Assembly: GCA_900556465.1 (NCBI GenBank)
Contig: USPK01000002.1
Span: 3,789 to 67,788 of the forward strand
Source: an uncultured Prevotella sp.
GTDB taxonomy: Bacteria > Bacteroidota > Bacteroidia > Bacteroidales > Bacteroidaceae
Length of the DNA stretch: 64,000 nucleotides
Direction of reading: 5' to 3'
This document shows, one piece after another, positions 1-9,311 of this stretch. Under the pieces are notes generated by a model, which saw only the letters and a list, made by a program, of their open reading frames with translations, was not told the DNA's origin and did no database searches. How positions within the stretch are numbered: position 1 is the first letter of the stretch; every line of letters begins with the position of its first letter. Both the position numbers and the translations under genes were made by a program.

Positions 1-692
1 TTGAGGACCATGGCCGCGGCGTCGCACGAGGTGCGCACGTCCAGGGGGCCGTCCACGATGGCCCGCCCGAAGCGGCCCGCCCGGGCAGCGTCGGCCAGGG
101 CGCGGTAGTCCAGCGTGTGGGGAAACTTGTCGCTCACGTGCTCCGAGCAGTGGATGAGGGCCACGCGCGGTTCCTCGACGCCCAGGGCGTGGCACAGGCG
201 GACGGCGCACGCTACCTGCGTCTCGCGCTGCTCAGGCGTGGGGTAGGGGATGACGGCCGCGTCGGTGAAGAGCAGCAACTTGTCGTAGGCCGGTAGTTCG
301 GCGGCCGCCAGATGCGTCAGGACGCCGCCCGGCGGCAGGAGGCCCGTCTGCTTGTTGAGGACGGCGTGGAGCAGCGTGTCGGTCGGGACGAGGCCCTTCA
401 TGAGTACGTCCGCCTCCCCTTCGCGCACCAGGGCCACGGCCTTTCGCGCCGCGTCGGCGTCGTCGGTCGCGTCGATGTAGCTTATCCGTTCGGGGCAGGG
501 GGCGTCGGCCATGAAGCGGCGGGCCTCGTCCGCGTGGCCCACAAACAGGGCCTCGGCGAAGCCGCCCGCCACGGCGCGCTGCACGGCGCTACGGGTGGAG
601 GCATCCGTGCCGCAAACCACAGCCACACGCCGCCGCCCTCCCCGTTCGCCCAGGTGGGCAGCGAGTTGTTGGAAAGTGCGAATGTTGTCCAT
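1..692 (-). CDS. ptb: Phosphate butyryltransferase / phosphate acyltransferase, 3' end cut by the window
   Basis: The protein begins MDNIRTFQQLAAHLG and carries stretches such as LMKGLVPTDTLLHAVLN, LLLFTDAAVIPYPT and GRAIVDGPLDVRTSCDAA, typical of the phosphotransacetylase/phosphotransbutyrylase family. Family members exchange the CoA of an acyl-CoA for phosphate in the cytoplasm, the step before a butyrate or acetate kinase makes ATP. About 230 residues are present and the C-terminus lies beyond base 1, so a partner buk gene would be outside the window. The ATG at 690-692 is preceded by a TATATTTG -7 box (721-728) that leaves a leader of only about 20 nt. Upstream lies an 84-bp tandem array. 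The family is clear; choosing butyryl over acetyl as substrate is inference. Confidence 0.85.
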   Translation of the reverse strand, partial: MDNIRTFQQLAAHLGERGGRRRVAVVCGTDASTRSAVQRAVAGGFAEALFVGHADEARRFMADAPCPERISYIDATDDADAARKAVALVREGEADVLMKGLVPTDTLLHAVLNKQTGLLPPGGVLTHLAAAELPAYDKLLLFTDAAVIPYPTPEQRETQVACAVRLCHALGVEEPRVALIHCSEHVSDKFPHTLDYRALADAARAGRFGRAIVDGPLDVRTSCDAAAMVL

Positions 693-720
693 GTAAATGA
701 GAGTAGGGGGATATTTTTTG

Positions 721-728
721 CAAATATA
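721..728 (-). promoter_or_regulatory. -7 promoter element for ptb
   Basis: On the minus strand this reads TATATTTG, an exact match to the Bacteroidetes -7 consensus TAnnTTTG. It would start transcription about 20 nt before the ptb ATG. No clear -33 TTTG is seen at the usual spacing. Confidence 0.55.
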
Positions 729-1057
729 CAGAAAGACAGGCGGCGGGGCAAGGGGAATACACTCTTTTCAGCACCCGGACTGTCTGATTCTTCTCCCGAA
801 TTGTCCAAATGTTCGGAAAGACAGGCGGCGGGGCCGGAAAATGCCCGCCTTTCCGCCCCCGGCCCGTCCCGTTTCCCGGCTTCATGTAGCAAATGTTCAG
901 AAAAGCCGTCGGCGGAGCTGTGAAGAATTTGCCTTTCCGTCTTCGGTCTGTCCCGCTTCCCGGCTTCATGTAGCAAATGTACAGAAAAGCCGTCGGGGGA
1001 GCTGTGAAGAATTTGCCTTTCCGTCTCCGGCCTGTCCGCCCCGCCGCCCGGCCTCAT
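721..1057. repeat. Four degenerate tandem repeats of 84-85 bp upstream of ptb
   Basis: The units start at the CAAAT of 721, 806, 890 and 974, giving periods of 85, 84 and 84 bp. Units 3 and 4 are nearly identical over their first 60 bases; unit 2 is intermediate and unit 1 most diverged. Each unit begins with CAAATGTWCAG or a close variant, which on the minus strand reads as a Bacteroidetes -7 box (TATATTTG in unit 1, TACATTTG in unit 4, AACATTTG in units 2 and 3). The array may therefore be a duplicated promoter segment in front of ptb. Open frames running through the array look like shadows. Confidence 0.85.
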
Positions 1058-1206
1058 TTCGTGGCAATGGCCCATAGGGAGCCGGCTGTCGGCCCGCTTT
1101 CCGACGCGACAGTCTGGCGCCGCCGGTCACAGCGCCGCAGCCGCGCCCCTCGCGGGCGGCGGGCGGACCGCAGCTCCGCCGCACGTCCGCTCGCCGCGAC
1201 CGGCCG

Positions 1207-1311
1207 CTATGCCGCCAGGGTGCATCCCGTGAGCGTCCCGGCCAGGGCCGTGAGCACGGCGATGAGGGCTTTCAATACCAGGTTCCAGATTCGTTTTTGC
1301 TTTTCGTTCAT
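1207..1311 (-). CDS. Smalltalk-type small membrane protein (34 aa)
   Basis: The reading frame from ATG (1309-1311) to TAG encodes 34 residues: a charged start, MNEKQKRIWN, a single hydrophobic helix (LVLKALIAVLTALAG) and the ending TLTGCTLAA. This layout matches the 'smalltalk' proteins of Bacteroidales, about 33 residues with a basic N-terminus, one membrane helix and a Cys near the end. Their function is unknown. Family members often lie beside HU-like or amidase genes; neither is adjacent here. An AT-rich stretch before the ATG fits Bacteroidetes initiation, and TACCTTTG on the minus strand at 1410-1417 could be its -7 box. It is short, so the call rests on the family pattern. Confidence 0.7.
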   Translation of the reverse strand: MNEKQKRIWNLVLKALIAVLTALAGTLTGCTLAA

Positions 1312-1409
1312 TGGTCGTTATTTTTTTAAGGGTGAAACTGCTGCCGCCGCCGTTTCCCGCCGCTCCGCACCGCCCGGGCCGGTGCCGGCCGCGAGGGGCG
1401 GCGACAGGG

Positions 1410-1417
1410 CAAAGGTA
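1410..1417 (-). promoter_or_regulatory. -7 promoter element upstream of the smalltalk ORF
   Basis: The minus strand reads TACCTTTG, an exact TAnnTTTG match about 100 nt before the 34-residue ORF. A -33 element is not clear. Confidence 0.4.
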
Positions 1418-1585
1418 AGGTGCGGCGAAGCGGCGGTTCACGATTGTGGTGCATAAGCCCTGCCTTTGCGGTGTGCGGTCCGGCGGGCGGCGGGGCGTAA
1501 GGGCGGGCGACGGCCGATAGAAAACATTTTTAAGAAACGGGAACAAATTTTATACGTCGTAGGCCGGGACGCGAGGAAGATTACA

Positions 1586-1593
1586 TACATTTG
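1586..1593 (+). promoter_or_regulatory. Candidate -7 element upstream of repeat 21R-1
   Basis: TACATTTG on the plus strand matches TAnnTTTG. If used, the transcript would carry 21R copy 1 in the leader of the secreted-protein gene starting at 1786. No -33 TTTG is evident, so support is modest. Confidence 0.4.
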
Positions 1594-1636
1594 TAGCGGA
1601 AGGCTTCGCCGGCCGTCGCCGACTGTGGCGGCACGC

Positions 1637-1699
1637 ACGGGGCTAAGGCCCGTAAAAACTGGGATAGGCCCCGTCGCTACGGGGCTAAGGCCCGTGCGC
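1637..1699. repeat. 21R interspersed repeat, copy 1 (3 x 21 bp)
   Basis: Three 21-bp units start at 1637, 1658 and 1679. Units 1 and 3 carry the CTAAGG box in the same orientation (ACGGGGCTAAGGCCCGT) and unit 2 carries a GATAGG box. The copy lies between the divergent smalltalk ORF and the secreted-protein gene at 1786. GACTGTGGCG, similar to the family tail, precedes it. The rest of 1312-1785 holds only the two -7 boxes noted separately. Confidence 0.9.
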
Positions 1700-1785
1700 G
1701 GGGAGCCTATCCCCGCAGCCGGTGCTTGGGGAGGTGGCCGGGTGCACCTCGGGACTTATTGTTTCACCCTATATATGTGAAGACT

Positions 1786-2247
1786 ATGAAAAAGTGTTGG
1801 TTTGTTTTTTGGTTATGCCTGTTGCTGCCGGCCCTGTCTGTGGCGCAGTCCATCACAGGCAGCAAGGTGCTGGATGATGTGCTGGCTGCGTCGGAGAGTA
1901 CGTTGGAAGAGGCTGAGAAAAATTTCAAGCGTTACGGCATAGATTGTAAGGTGGGGATCTACTACGACGCGGACGTGCGGGCGATTGTCTATCGCTATCA
2001 GTTCTCCGAAAAGTCTGTCTACAAGCAGTACACGAGGCCGGAAGCCAAGGCCGAGGTGTTGCAGGGCATGGTGTCGACGCTGATACAGAACGACCCGTCG
2101 GGAAAGCAGTTGCGCGAACTGGTGGCGGAACTGGAGCGCGTGGGGTGCAGCATAGCCGTGGAGGCCGTCCTGCCGGGCCGGAAACAGGAGAAAACGACGC
2201 GCATCACGCTGATCCCGGCCGACCTGGCCGGTGCCCTGGTGCGCTGA
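1786..2247 (+). CDS. Small secreted protein of unknown function
   Basis: This 153-residue protein opens with a clear signal peptide (MKKCWFVFWLCLLLPALSVAQS) and should be exported to the periplasm or beyond. The mature part is mixed charged and hydrophobic, with YRYQFSEKSVYKQY and EKTTRITLIPADLAGALVR, and no catalytic motif or lipobox I recognise. The ATG at 1786 was preferred to an upstream in-frame ATG at 1726 because it places the signal peptide at the N-terminus. It is transcribed toward the msbA-like gene, with which it converges, and stands alone. Function unknown. Confidence 0.75.
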   Translation: MKKCWFVFWLCLLLPALSVAQSITGSKVLDDVLAASESTLEEAEKNFKRYGIDCKVGIYYDADVRAIVYRYQFSEKSVYKQYTRPEAKAEVLQGMVSTLIQNDPSGKQLRELVAELERVGCSIAVEAVLPGRKQEKTTRITLIPADLAGALVR

Positions 2248-2263
2248 CGGCTGCGCCGGACTG

Positions 2264-2322
2264 TGAAAAAGCGCCGTGCCGGGAGAGGGGCTTGTGGGCC
2301 TGTCTCTCCCGGCACGGCGCTT
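2264..2322 (-). terminator. Intrinsic terminator of the msbA-like gene
   Basis: A 19-bp perfect inverted repeat (2269-2287 with 2304-2322) encloses a 16-nt loop. Read on the minus strand the hairpin runs directly into TTTTT, as expected for the ABC exporter gene ending at 2339. In the plus direction no T tract follows. Confidence 0.85.
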
Positions 2323-2338
2323 CGGTCGGCGTGTGGGG

Positions 2339-4174
2339 TCAGAGTTGCTGCATGTCGTGCAGGCGTTTGTAGTAGCCGCCGCGCGCCAGGAGCTCCTCGT
2401 GCGTGCCGCGCTCCACGATGCGTCCTTCGTGGAGGACGCAGATCTCGTCGGCGTTGCGGATGGTGGACAGGCGGTGGGCGATGGCGATGGTGGTGCGGGT
2501 GCGCATGAGGCGTTCCAGGGCTTCCTGCACCAGGCGCTCGCTCTCCGTGTCGAGGGCGGAGGTGGCCTCGTCGAGGATGAGGATGTCGGGATTCTTGAGG
2601 ATGGCGCGCGCGATGGAGATGCGTTGGCGCTGTCCGCCGGAGAGGCGGCAGCCGCGGTCGCCCACCTTCGTGTCGTAGCCTTCCTCGCTCTCCATGATGA
2701 AGTCGTGTGCGTTGGCCACCTTGGCTGCTGCGACGACTTGCTCCATCGTGGCGTTCTCCACGCCGAAGGCGATGTTGTTGAAGAAGGTGTCGTTGAAGAG
2801 GATGGCTTCCTGGTTGACGTTGCCAATGAGGGCGCGCAGGTCGGCAAGGTAGACGTCCTTCACGTCTACGCCGTCGAGGAGGATTTGCCCTTCCGTGACG
2901 TCGTGATAGCGGGGCAGGAGGTCGACGAGCGTGGACTTGCCCGAGCCGCTCTGGCCCACGATGGCGATGGTCTGGCCGCGGCGCACGCTGAGACTGACGT
3001 CGGAGAGGACGTCAGTCTTGCCGTTGTAGCTGAACGAGACGTGGCGGAACTCGATGCTCTCCCGCAGGCCGCTGACGTGGACGGGGTGGGCGCTTTCCCG
3101 GATGGGGTTTTCAGCGTTGAGTATCTTGTTGACACGCTCCACGGAGGCCATGCCCTTGGGAATGCTGTACGTGGCCTTGGAAAGGTCCTTGAGCGGCTGG
3201 ATAATGCTGTAGAGGATAATCATGTAGAAGATGAACGTCGGGGCGTCGATGGGCGAGTGGGCGGAGAAGATGAGCGTGCCGCCGTACCATAGGACGATGA
3301 CGATGAGGCAGGTGCCGAGAAACTCGCTGACGGGATGGGCCGAGGCCTGGCGTACGGCAACCTTGTTGGAGGCGGTGCGGAATTCGTTGGTGCTGCGGTC
3401 GAAGCGCTCGCGCATCTTGCGCTCGGCGGTGAAGGCCTTGATGATGCGCATGCCGCCCAGGGTCTCCTCGAGCTGGGCCATCGTTTCGCTCCACTTGTTC
3501 TGAGCGTCGAGCGACTGGCGCTTGAGCTTTCGCCCGATTCTGCCCATTGCCCAGCCCATGAGCGGGAGGACGATGATGGTGAACATGGTGAGTTGCCAGC
3601 TGGTGTAGAGCAGTACGCTGAAGTAGCAGATCAGGAGGATGGGATTCTTGATGAGCATCTCGAGCGAGCCGGTGATGGAATTCTCTATCTCGTTGACGTC
3701 GCCGCTCATGCGGGCAATGATGTCGCCCTTCCGTTCGTCGGAGAAGAAGGACAGGGGCAGGTTCGTGATCTTGTGGTAGACGCTGCTGCGGATGTCGCGC
3801 ACGATGCCGGTGCGCATGGGGACCATGATGCCGGCCGAGGCGAAGTAGCACGATGTCTTGAGGAGCGTGGCCGCCACAAGGAACAGGCCGATGAGCAACA
3901 GGGCTGTCGACGCGCCGTAGCTTTCCATGATTTGCTGCGTGGCGTAGTACATGTTGTTCACCAGGATGTCTTTGATGTTCTCCCCCGGCGCGTCCCACGG
4001 GATGTAGCTGTAGGTCGACGTGTCCAGTCGGAAGAGCAGGTTGAGCATGGGGATGATGGACAGGAACGAGAAGACGTTGAGCACGGCCGACAGCAGGTTG
4101 AAGACCAAGGAGCTGACGAGGTACTTCTTGTAGGGGGCGACGTAGCGCCACATTACGCTGAAAAATTCTTTCAT
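2339..4174 (-). CDS. ABC exporter, fused permease and ATPase (MsbA-like)
   Basis: The 611-residue half-transporter has an N-terminal six-helix exporter domain (roughly residues 15-340) and a C-terminal nucleotide-binding domain. Visible motifs are Walker A GQSGSGKST (about 406), the signature LSGGQRQ (about 511), Walker B LILDEATSALD (about 535) and the H-loop AIAHRLST. Such proteins dimerise in the inner membrane and export lipids or drugs; MsbA flips lipid A precursors. Start MKEFFSVMWRYV was chosen because the open frame upstream runs through the RNase HI gene. The gene follows rnhA by 49 nt, suggesting co-transcription, and ends at a strong terminator. Lipid A as the substrate is inference. 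Confidence 0.9.
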   Translation of the reverse strand: MKEFFSVMWRYVAPYKKYLVSSLVFNLLSAVLNVFSFLSIIPMLNLLFRLDTSTYSYIPWDAPGENIKDILVNNMYYATQQIMESYGASTALLLIGLFLVAATLLKTSCYFASAGIMVPMRTGIVRDIRSSVYHKITNLPLSFFSDERKGDIIARMSGDVNEIENSITGSLEMLIKNPILLICYFSVLLYTSWQLTMFTIIVLPLMGWAMGRIGRKLKRQSLDAQNKWSETMAQLEETLGGMRIIKAFTAERKMRERFDRSTNEFRTASNKVAVRQASAHPVSEFLGTCLIVIVLWYGGTLIFSAHSPIDAPTFIFYMIILYSIIQPLKDLSKATYSIPKGMASVERVNKILNAENPIRESAHPVHVSGLRESIEFRHVSFSYNGKTDVLSDVSLSVRRGQTIAIVGQSGSGKSTLVDLLPRYHDVTEGQILLDGVDVKDVYLADLRALIGNVNQEAILFNDTFFNNIAFGVENATMEQVVAAAKVANAHDFIMESEEGYDTKVGDRGCRLSGGQRQRISIARAILKNPDILILDEATSALDTESERLVQEALERLMRTRTTIAIAHRLSTIRNADEICVLHEGRIVERGTHEELLARGGYYKRLHDMQQL

Positions 4175-4223
4175 AGGAAAATGGGGGTGGGCTGGTGTGG
4201 ACGATGGCCTGTCCGTAGCGCCG

Positions 4224-4952
4224 TCATTTGCGGCCGAAGTCGGCGGGCACTTCGCCCCAGAGTTGCGTCTCCCACTTGAGGAGTGGGGTGTCGTAGGTGT
4301 TCTCGCGCAGCCAGTTCTCGGCGCGCCCGATGAGCTGGAAGAGCGGTTCGGTGCGCGCGTTGCGGGCCAGGCGCGTCTTGCACTGTTTCTGCCGCACCCA
4401 GAGCAGGGCGTTGCGGCTGTCGCTGTAGACGGTGAGGTGCAGGCCCCGTTGCTTGATGAGGGCCAAGGCATGGACGATGGCGAGAAACTCGCCGACGTTG
4501 TTCGTCCCGTAGATGGGGCCGAAGTGGAACACTTCCTGCCCCGTCTTGAGGCAGACCCCGCGGTACTCCATGCGGCCGGGATTGCCGGAGCAGGCGGCGT
4601 CGACGGCCCAGGCGTCGGCCCTGACGGCGGGGGGTAGGGGCAGCACCGTGTCCGAGCGGTAGTCGGGCGGGTTGACCAGGCCGCGGTAGTGGCGCCGCGG
4701 CGCTGCGACAGGCGCGGCTGCGGCGTCGGGGCGGCCCGCCGGGGCGGCCCGACGCACGGCCGCTTGCGCCCTCGCGACGGGCGGGGCGCCGGCTTGCAGG
4801 GCCTGTTCGGCCTCGTCCGCCGTGCCGAACGCTTTGTAGGCCGCGCCTGCAAAGCCCTTCACCTGCCGTTCGCATTCCTCCCACGACCGGTAGATGCCGG
4901 GCCGGGCCCCGCGCCAGACGACATAGAATTTCTGACCCTTGCTCTTGTTCAT
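4224..4952 (-). CDS. rnhA: Ribonuclease HI with N-terminal viroplasmin-like domain
   Basis: The 242-residue protein starts MNKSKGQKFYVVWRGARPG, the viroplasmin/RNase H N-terminal hybrid-binding domain (about 8-50). An Ala/Pro-rich linker follows, then an RNase H fold. Catalytic carboxylates are visible as AVDAACSGNPG (D about 118), NNVGEFLA and VYSDSRNAL, and the protein ends GEVPADFGRK. It degrades the RNA strand of RNA:DNA hybrids in the cytoplasm. A longer frame upstream to 5057 lacks homologous sequence, so ATG 4952 was chosen. The linker is longer and more Ala-rich than I would expect in lower-GC Bacteroides. It is likely co-transcribed with the ABC exporter downstream. Confidence 0.88.
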   Translation of the reverse strand: MNKSKGQKFYVVWRGARPGIYRSWEECERQVKGFAGAAYKAFGTADEAEQALQAGAPPVARAQAAVRRAAPAGRPDAAAAPVAAPRRHYRGLVNPPDYRSDTVLPLPPAVRADAWAVDAACSGNPGRMEYRGVCLKTGQEVFHFGPIYGTNNVGEFLAIVHALALIKQRGLHLTVYSDSRNALLWVRQKQCKTRLARNARTEPLFQLIGRAENWLRENTYDTPLLKWETQLWGEVPADFGRK

Positions 4953-5159
4953 ATCAGGCGTGTTGCGACCAGTGACTTCGCATCGTGCGGACCGGTTCTC
5001 GAAGGTGGGGACGGTATTTTCAGGTGTACTATATATATTAAGGTGTGGCGCGGGCACCGGACCTGCGTCGGGCCGTCCTGTCGTTCCTGTCTGTGGCGCA
5101 GTGGGGCGGCCTTGTGCCCGTCGGCGCGCGGCGGCCCCGAGGGGCCCCGCGGCGCGGAC

Positions 5160-6977
5160 TTACATGCGTTCGGGCATCTCGATACCGAGCAGGCCCATGC
5201 CCGTACGGATAATCTTGGCGACGTTGGCGGAGAGGACGAGGCGGAACAGCTTCTTCTTCTCGTCGGCCTCGCGCAGGATGCTGAAGTCGTGGTAGAACTG
5301 GTTGTACTCCTTGACGAGGTCGTAGCAGTAGCTGGCCACGGCCGAAGGGCTGTACTCCTGGCCGGCCTGGCGCACGGTGGCGGCGAAGTCGGCCACGTGC
5401 TGGATGATTTCTTCCTCTTTGGTAGAAATCTCTATGTCGGTCGGCAGAATGTCGGGGAGCTGGATGCCGGCGTCGGCCGCCTTCCGCAGTACGGAGCGGA
5501 TGCGGGCGTAGGTGTATTGGATGAAGGGGCCGGTGTTGCCGTTGAAGTCGATGCTTTCCTCGGGGTTGAAGAGCATGTTCTTGCGGGCGTCGACTTTGAG
5601 GAGGAAGTATTTCAGGGCGCCCATGCCTACGATGCGGGCCACCTTGTCCTTTTCGGCTTCGTCCATGTCGTCGAATTTGCCGGCCTCGTCGGCAGTGTGG
5701 CGCGCCTGGCTTACCATTTCGGCCACGAGGTCGTCGGCGTCGACCACGGTGCCCTCACGGCTTTTCATCTTTCCGTTGGGCAGTTCCACCATGCCGTAGG
5801 AGAAGTGGACCAGGCTCTTGCCCCACTCGAAGCCGAGGCGGTCGAGCAGGATGGAGAGTACTTGGAAGTGATAGTTCTGCTCGTTCCCGACGACGTAGAT
5901 CATTTTGTCGATGGGGAAGTCCTGGAAGCGCATTTTGGCCGTGCCGATGTCTTGCGTCATATATACGCTCGTGCCGTCGGCGCGCAGGAGGAGCTTCTCG
6001 TCGAGGCCGGCGTCGGAGAGGTCGGCCCATACCGAGCCGTCGGCCTTGCGGAAGAAGATGCCCTTCTCCAGACCCTTGAGCACCATCTTACGGCCTTCGA
6101 GATACGTGTCGCTTTCGTAGTAAATCTTGTCGAAGCTCACGCCCAGTGCCTTGTAGGTCTCGTCGAAGCCGGCGTAGACCCATTCGTTCATGCGCCGCCA
6201 CAGGGCGCGCACCTCCGGGTCGCCCTGCTCCCACTTTACGAGCATCTCGTGCGCCTCGCGGATGAGGGGCGCCTCCTTCTCGGCCTTGGCCTTGGCGGCT
6301 TCGGCGTCCAGGCCCTCGGCCTCGAACTTTGCCGTGAGCTCCTTGACCTCGGCGCGGTAGTGCTGGTCGAAGGCCACGTAGTAGTCACCGATGAGGTGGT
6401 CGCCCTTTTTGCCGGAGCTCTCGGGCGTTTCGCCGTTGCCGTACTTGAGCCAGGCGAGCATCGACTTGCAGATGTGTATGCCGCGGTCGTTGACAATGTT
6501 CGTCTTGACTACTCGGTTGCCGTTGGCCTCTACGATCTGTGCGAGCGACCAGCCGAGCAGGTTGTTGCGCACGTGGCCCAGGTGGAGCGGCTTGTTGGTG
6601 TTGGGCGAGGAGTACTCGATCATGACGAGCGGGGCGTCGGGGCCGGGCTCCACGCAGCCGTAGTGCGGGTCGGCGTGTATGCTGTTGAGCAGCTCCACCC
6701 ATTTGCCCGGCGCGACGGTCAGGTTGAGAAATCCCTTGACCACGTTGAACTTCTCCACCATGTCGGTGTGTGCCGTCAGGTAGTTGCCGATGTCCGTGCC
6801 CGTTTCTTCCGGTCTTTTGCGCGAGAGGCGCAGCAGGGGGAATACGACGAGCGTCACGTGTCCTTCAAATTCGCGTTTCGTTTTCTGCAGTTGTATCTGC
6901 TTGAGGTCCGCGTCCTGTCCGTAGAGGGCCTTGATGGCTTCCAGGACGGCGCCGGCCAGTTGTTCTTCGATGTTCAT
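5160..6977 (-). CDS. argS: Arginyl-tRNA synthetase
   Basis: The 605-residue class I aminoacyl-tRNA synthetase charges tRNA-Arg with arginine in the cytoplasm. It starts with the Arg-tRNA synthetase N-terminal (Add-1) domain. The HIGH signature appears as HLGH (132-135) in [25 protein letters not shown]-like loop reads [16 protein letters not shown], and the anticodon-binding DALR domain covers the C-terminus, ending [11 protein letters not shown]. The length is slightly above the usual 550-590. A TAACTTTG -7 box sits 57 nt upstream of the ATG. It appears to be monocistronic, between the pyrophosphatase terminator and rnhA. Confidence 0.96.
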   Translation of the reverse strand: MNIEEQLAGAVLEAIKALYGQDADLKQIQLQKTKREFEGHVTLVVFPLLRLSRKRPEETGTDIGNYLTAHTDMVEKFNVVKGFLNLTVAPGKWVELLNSIHADPHYGCVEPGPDAPLVMIEYSSPNTNKPLHLGHVRNNLLGWSLAQIVEANGNRVVKTNIVNDRGIHICKSMLAWLKYGNGETPESSGKKGDHLIGDYYVAFDQHYRAEVKELTAKFEAEGLDAEAAKAKAEKEAPLIREAHEMLVKWEQGDPEVRALWRRMNEWVYAGFDETYKALGVSFDKIYYESDTYLEGRKMVLKGLEKGIFFRKADGSVWADLSDAGLDEKLLLRADGTSVYMTQDIGTAKMRFQDFPIDKMIYVVGNEQNYHFQVLSILLDRLGFEWGKSLVHFSYGMVELPNGKMKSREGTVVDADDLVAEMVSQARHTADEAGKFDDMDEAEKDKVARIVGMGALKYFLLKVDARKNMLFNPEESIDFNGNTGPFIQYTYARIRSVLRKAADAGIQLPDILPTDIEISTKEEEIIQHVADFAATVRQAGQEYSPSAVASYCYDLVKEYNQFYHDFSILREADEKKKLFRLVLSANVAKIIRTGMGLLGIEMPERM

Positions 6978-7033
6978 GTTCTATGTAGCTGAAGTAATGG
7001 TGGAGATAGCAGGCGGCAGGCGCCGCCGGGCTG

Positions 7034-7041
7034 CAAAGTTA
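7034..7041 (-). promoter_or_regulatory. -7 promoter element for argS
   Basis: The minus strand reads TAACTTTG, an exact TAnnTTTG match ending 57 nt before the argS ATG. A -33 TTTG is not seen at 19-20 bp. Confidence 0.55.
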
Positions 7042-7056
7042 CGACAATTTGTGCGA

Positions 7057-7104
7057 ACGGGCGGGCCCGTAGCGTTGAAATTCAGCGCCGGGCCCGCCCG
7101 TTTT
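7057..7104 (-). terminator. Hairpin after the membrane pyrophosphatase gene
   Basis: A 12-bp GC stem (ACGGGCGGGCCCG with CGGGCCCGCCCGT) is extended inside by AGCGTTGAA pairing with TTCAGCGC. It lies just after the stop at 7113 and before the argS promoter. The minus-strand T tract is short, so termination may be less efficient than at the msbA-like gene. Confidence 0.6.
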
Positions 7105-7112
7105 GTCTTGGG

Positions 7113-9311
7113 TCAGAGCAAACTCCACGAGACGGTGAGCCCCGCCATGACGATAGAGACCATACTCATGAGCTTGATGAGAATGTTCAGGCTCGGGCCG
7201 GAAGTGTCCTTGAACGGGTCGCCCACGGTGTCGCCCACGACGGTAGCCTTGTGCGTCTCGCTGCCCTTACCGCCCAGGTGGCCTTCCTCCACGTATTTTT
7301 TCGCGTTGTCCCAGGCGCCGCCCGAGTTGGCCATGAACACGGCCAGGGCGAAGCCGGCCGCGAGGCCGCCGATGAGCAGGCCGAGCACACCGCTTACGCC
7401 AAAGATGAGCCCCGTGCCCACGGGCGCGATGATGGCCAGCAGCGAGGGGAGAATCATCTCGTGCTGCGCCGCCTGGGTCGAGATGGTCACGCAGCGCCCG
7501 TAGTCCGGCTCTGTCTCGCCGGTCAGGATGCCCTTGATTTCCCGGAACTGCCGACGCACTTCGTCTACCATCTTCGACGCGGCGCGTCCCACCGCGTTCA
7601 TGGTCAGCCCACAGAAGAGGAAGGCCATCATGGCACCGATGAACATGCCCGCCAGCACCTTCGGGTTCATCAGGGTCACGTCGTAGTGGTACATGAAGTC
7701 GGCGAACGTCGCCTGGGTCACCGCCACCGTGTGGTCGGCCACGGCGATGGTCTCCTGGCCCAGCCGCGTCAGGCCTATGCGCACTTCCTCCACGTAGCTG
7801 GCCAGCAGCGCCAGGCCCGTCAGGGCGGCCGAACCGATGGCGAAGCCCTTGCCCGTGGCCGCCGTCGTGTTGCCCAGCGAGTCGAGGGCGTCCGTGCGGC
7901 GCCTTACCTCCTCGCCCAGACCGCTCATTTCGGCGTTGCCGCCGGCGTTGTCCGCGATGGGGCCATAGGCGTCCGTGGCCAGGGTGATACCCAGCGTGGA
8001 GAGCATGCCTACGGAGGCGATGCCGATGCCGTAGAGGCCCATCGAGATGTTGCTGAAGTCGCCGTTCGTAGCCAGCAGGTAGGAGGCGATGATGCCTATC
8101 ACGACGGCCAGCACCGGTATGGCCGTGGAGAGCATGCCCACGCCCAGACCCGAGATGACTACGGTCGCCGAGCCCGTCTTGCCGCTTTCAGCGATGCGGC
8201 GCGTGGGGCGGTAGCTTTGGGAAGTGAAGTATTCCGTGGCTTGTCCGATGATGATGCCCACGGCCAGGCCTACCGCAACCGTGCAGCCTATCTGCCACCA
8301 GCGGTCCAGGCCCAGCGCCCAGAGGATGAGAAACGAGAAACCTACAATCAGTATGGAGCTGAGGTTCGTCCCGCGGGAGAGGGCGCGCAGCAGGTCCTTC
8401 ATCTTGGCGTCCTCACGGGTGCGGACGGCGAAGATACCCCCCAGCGAGAGCACAATGCCGACAGCGGCGATGAGCATCGGCGCGATGACGGCGCGGAACT
8501 GCATCACGCCGTCGCCGCCGGCCACGTAGGCCGCGGCCCCCAGCGAAGCCGTCGCCAGGATAGAGCCGCAGTACGACTCGTACAGGTCGGCGCCCATGCC
8601 GGCTACGTCGCCCACGTTGTCGCCCACGTTGTCGGCGATGGTCGCCGGGTTGCGCGGGTCGTCCTCCGGGATGCCTGCTTCCACCTTGCCCACCAGGTCG
8701 GCGCCCACGTCGGCCGCCTTCGTGTAGATGCCGCCGCCCACGCGCGCAAAGAGGGCCTGCGTCGAGGCGCCCATGCCGAAGGTCAGCATCGTCGTGGTGA
8801 CGAGGCACAGCTTCGTGCCCACGCTCTCGCCCTCAGGAATCACGGCGTTGAGCAACAGGTACCAGAAAGAGATGTCGAGCAGGCCGAGGCCCACCACTAC
8901 GAGCCCCATCACGGCGCCGCTGCGGAAGGCGATGCGCAAGCCGCCGTTGAGCGACGTGCGGGCCGCCTGTGCCGTGCGGGCCGAGGCGGCCGTCGCCGTC
9001 TTCATGCCCAGGTAGCCCGCCAGGCCGGAGAAGAAACCGCCCGTCAGGAAGGCCACCGGTACCCATTCGTTCTGCACGTGGAATCCGTATGCCATGATGG
9101 CGAAGAAGAGGGCCAGACAGAGGAACACAAGGGTGACGACCTTGTACTGCTGGCGCAGGTAGGACATGGCCCCGCTGCGGACGGCGGCGGCAATGTGACG
9201 CATTCGCGGCGTACCTTCGTCGGTACGCTTCATCTGCCGGTAGAAGTACCAGGCAAAGCAGAGTGCCAGCAGGGAAGCGGCCGGCACAAGCCAGAAGAGA
9301 GAACTTTCCAT
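7113..9311 (-). CDS. hppA: Membrane-bound ion-pumping pyrophosphatase
   Basis: This 732-residue polytopic protein belongs to the membrane pyrophosphatases, which hydrolyse PPi to pump H+ and/or Na+ out of the cytoplasm. The substrate loop [18 protein letters not shown] and the motif [18 protein letters not shown] are intact, as is the C-terminal [14 protein letters not shown] stretch ([17 protein letters not shown]). The sequence [16 protein letters not shown] has Ala where K+-independent enzymes have Lys, which by established family rules predicts a K+-dependent enzyme. Related gut Bacteroides enzymes move both Na+ and H+; the ion here cannot be read with certainty. It may conserve energy from PPi made by biosynthesis, including by ArgS next door. 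Confidence 0.95.
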   Translation of the reverse strand: MESSLFWLVPAASLLALCFAWYFYRQMKRTDEGTPRMRHIAAAVRSGAMSYLRQQYKVVTLVFLCLALFFAIMAYGFHVQNEWVPVAFLTGGFFSGLAGYLGMKTATAASARTAQAARTSLNGGLRIAFRSGAVMGLVVVGLGLLDISFWYLLLNAVIPEGESVGTKLCLVTTTMLTFGMGASTQALFARVGGGIYTKAADVGADLVGKVEAGIPEDDPRNPATIADNVGDNVGDVAGMGADLYESYCGSILATASLGAAAYVAGGDGVMQFRAVIAPMLIAAVGIVLSLGGIFAVRTREDAKMKDLLRALSRGTNLSSILIVGFSFLILWALGLDRWWQIGCTVAVGLAVGIIIGQATEYFTSQSYRPTRRIAESGKTGSATVVISGLGVGMLSTAIPVLAVVIGIIASYLLATNGDFSNISMGLYGIGIASVGMLSTLGITLATDAYGPIADNAGGNAEMSGLGEEVRRRTDALDSLGNTTAATGKGFAIGSAALTGLALLASYVEEVRIGLTRLGQETIAVADHTVAVTQATFADFMYHYDVTLMNPKVLAGMFIGAMMAFLFCGLTMNAVGRAASKMVDEVRRQFREIKGILTGETEPDYGRCVTISTQAAQHEMILPSLLAIIAPVGTGLIFGVSGVLGLLIGGLAAGFALAVFMANSGGAWDNAKKYVEEGHLGGKGSETHKATVVGDTVGDPFKDTSGPSLNILIKLMSMVSIVMAGLTVSWSLL

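Noticed and set aside
482..1075. Open minus-strand frame of 197 codons through the 84-bp array, with repeated HSSPDGF/HSSADGF-like segments
   Set aside because: 84 bp is a multiple of three so arrays stay open by chance; one unit is 85 bp and shifts the frame, and the end overlaps ptb in another frame.
4175..4852. Extending the msbA-like gene upstream to 4852
   Set aside because: The added stretch overlaps RNase HI in another frame and lacks membrane or ABC homology.
5103..5160. GC-rich hairpin after argS as an intrinsic terminator
   Set aside because: Partial pairing only and no T tract; GC-rich sequence of this kind pairs by chance here.
4689..6992. Plus-strand open frame of 767 codons opposite argS
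   Set aside because: Long frames opposite GC-rich genes are common; the minus strand encodes a complete arginyl-tRNA synthetase.
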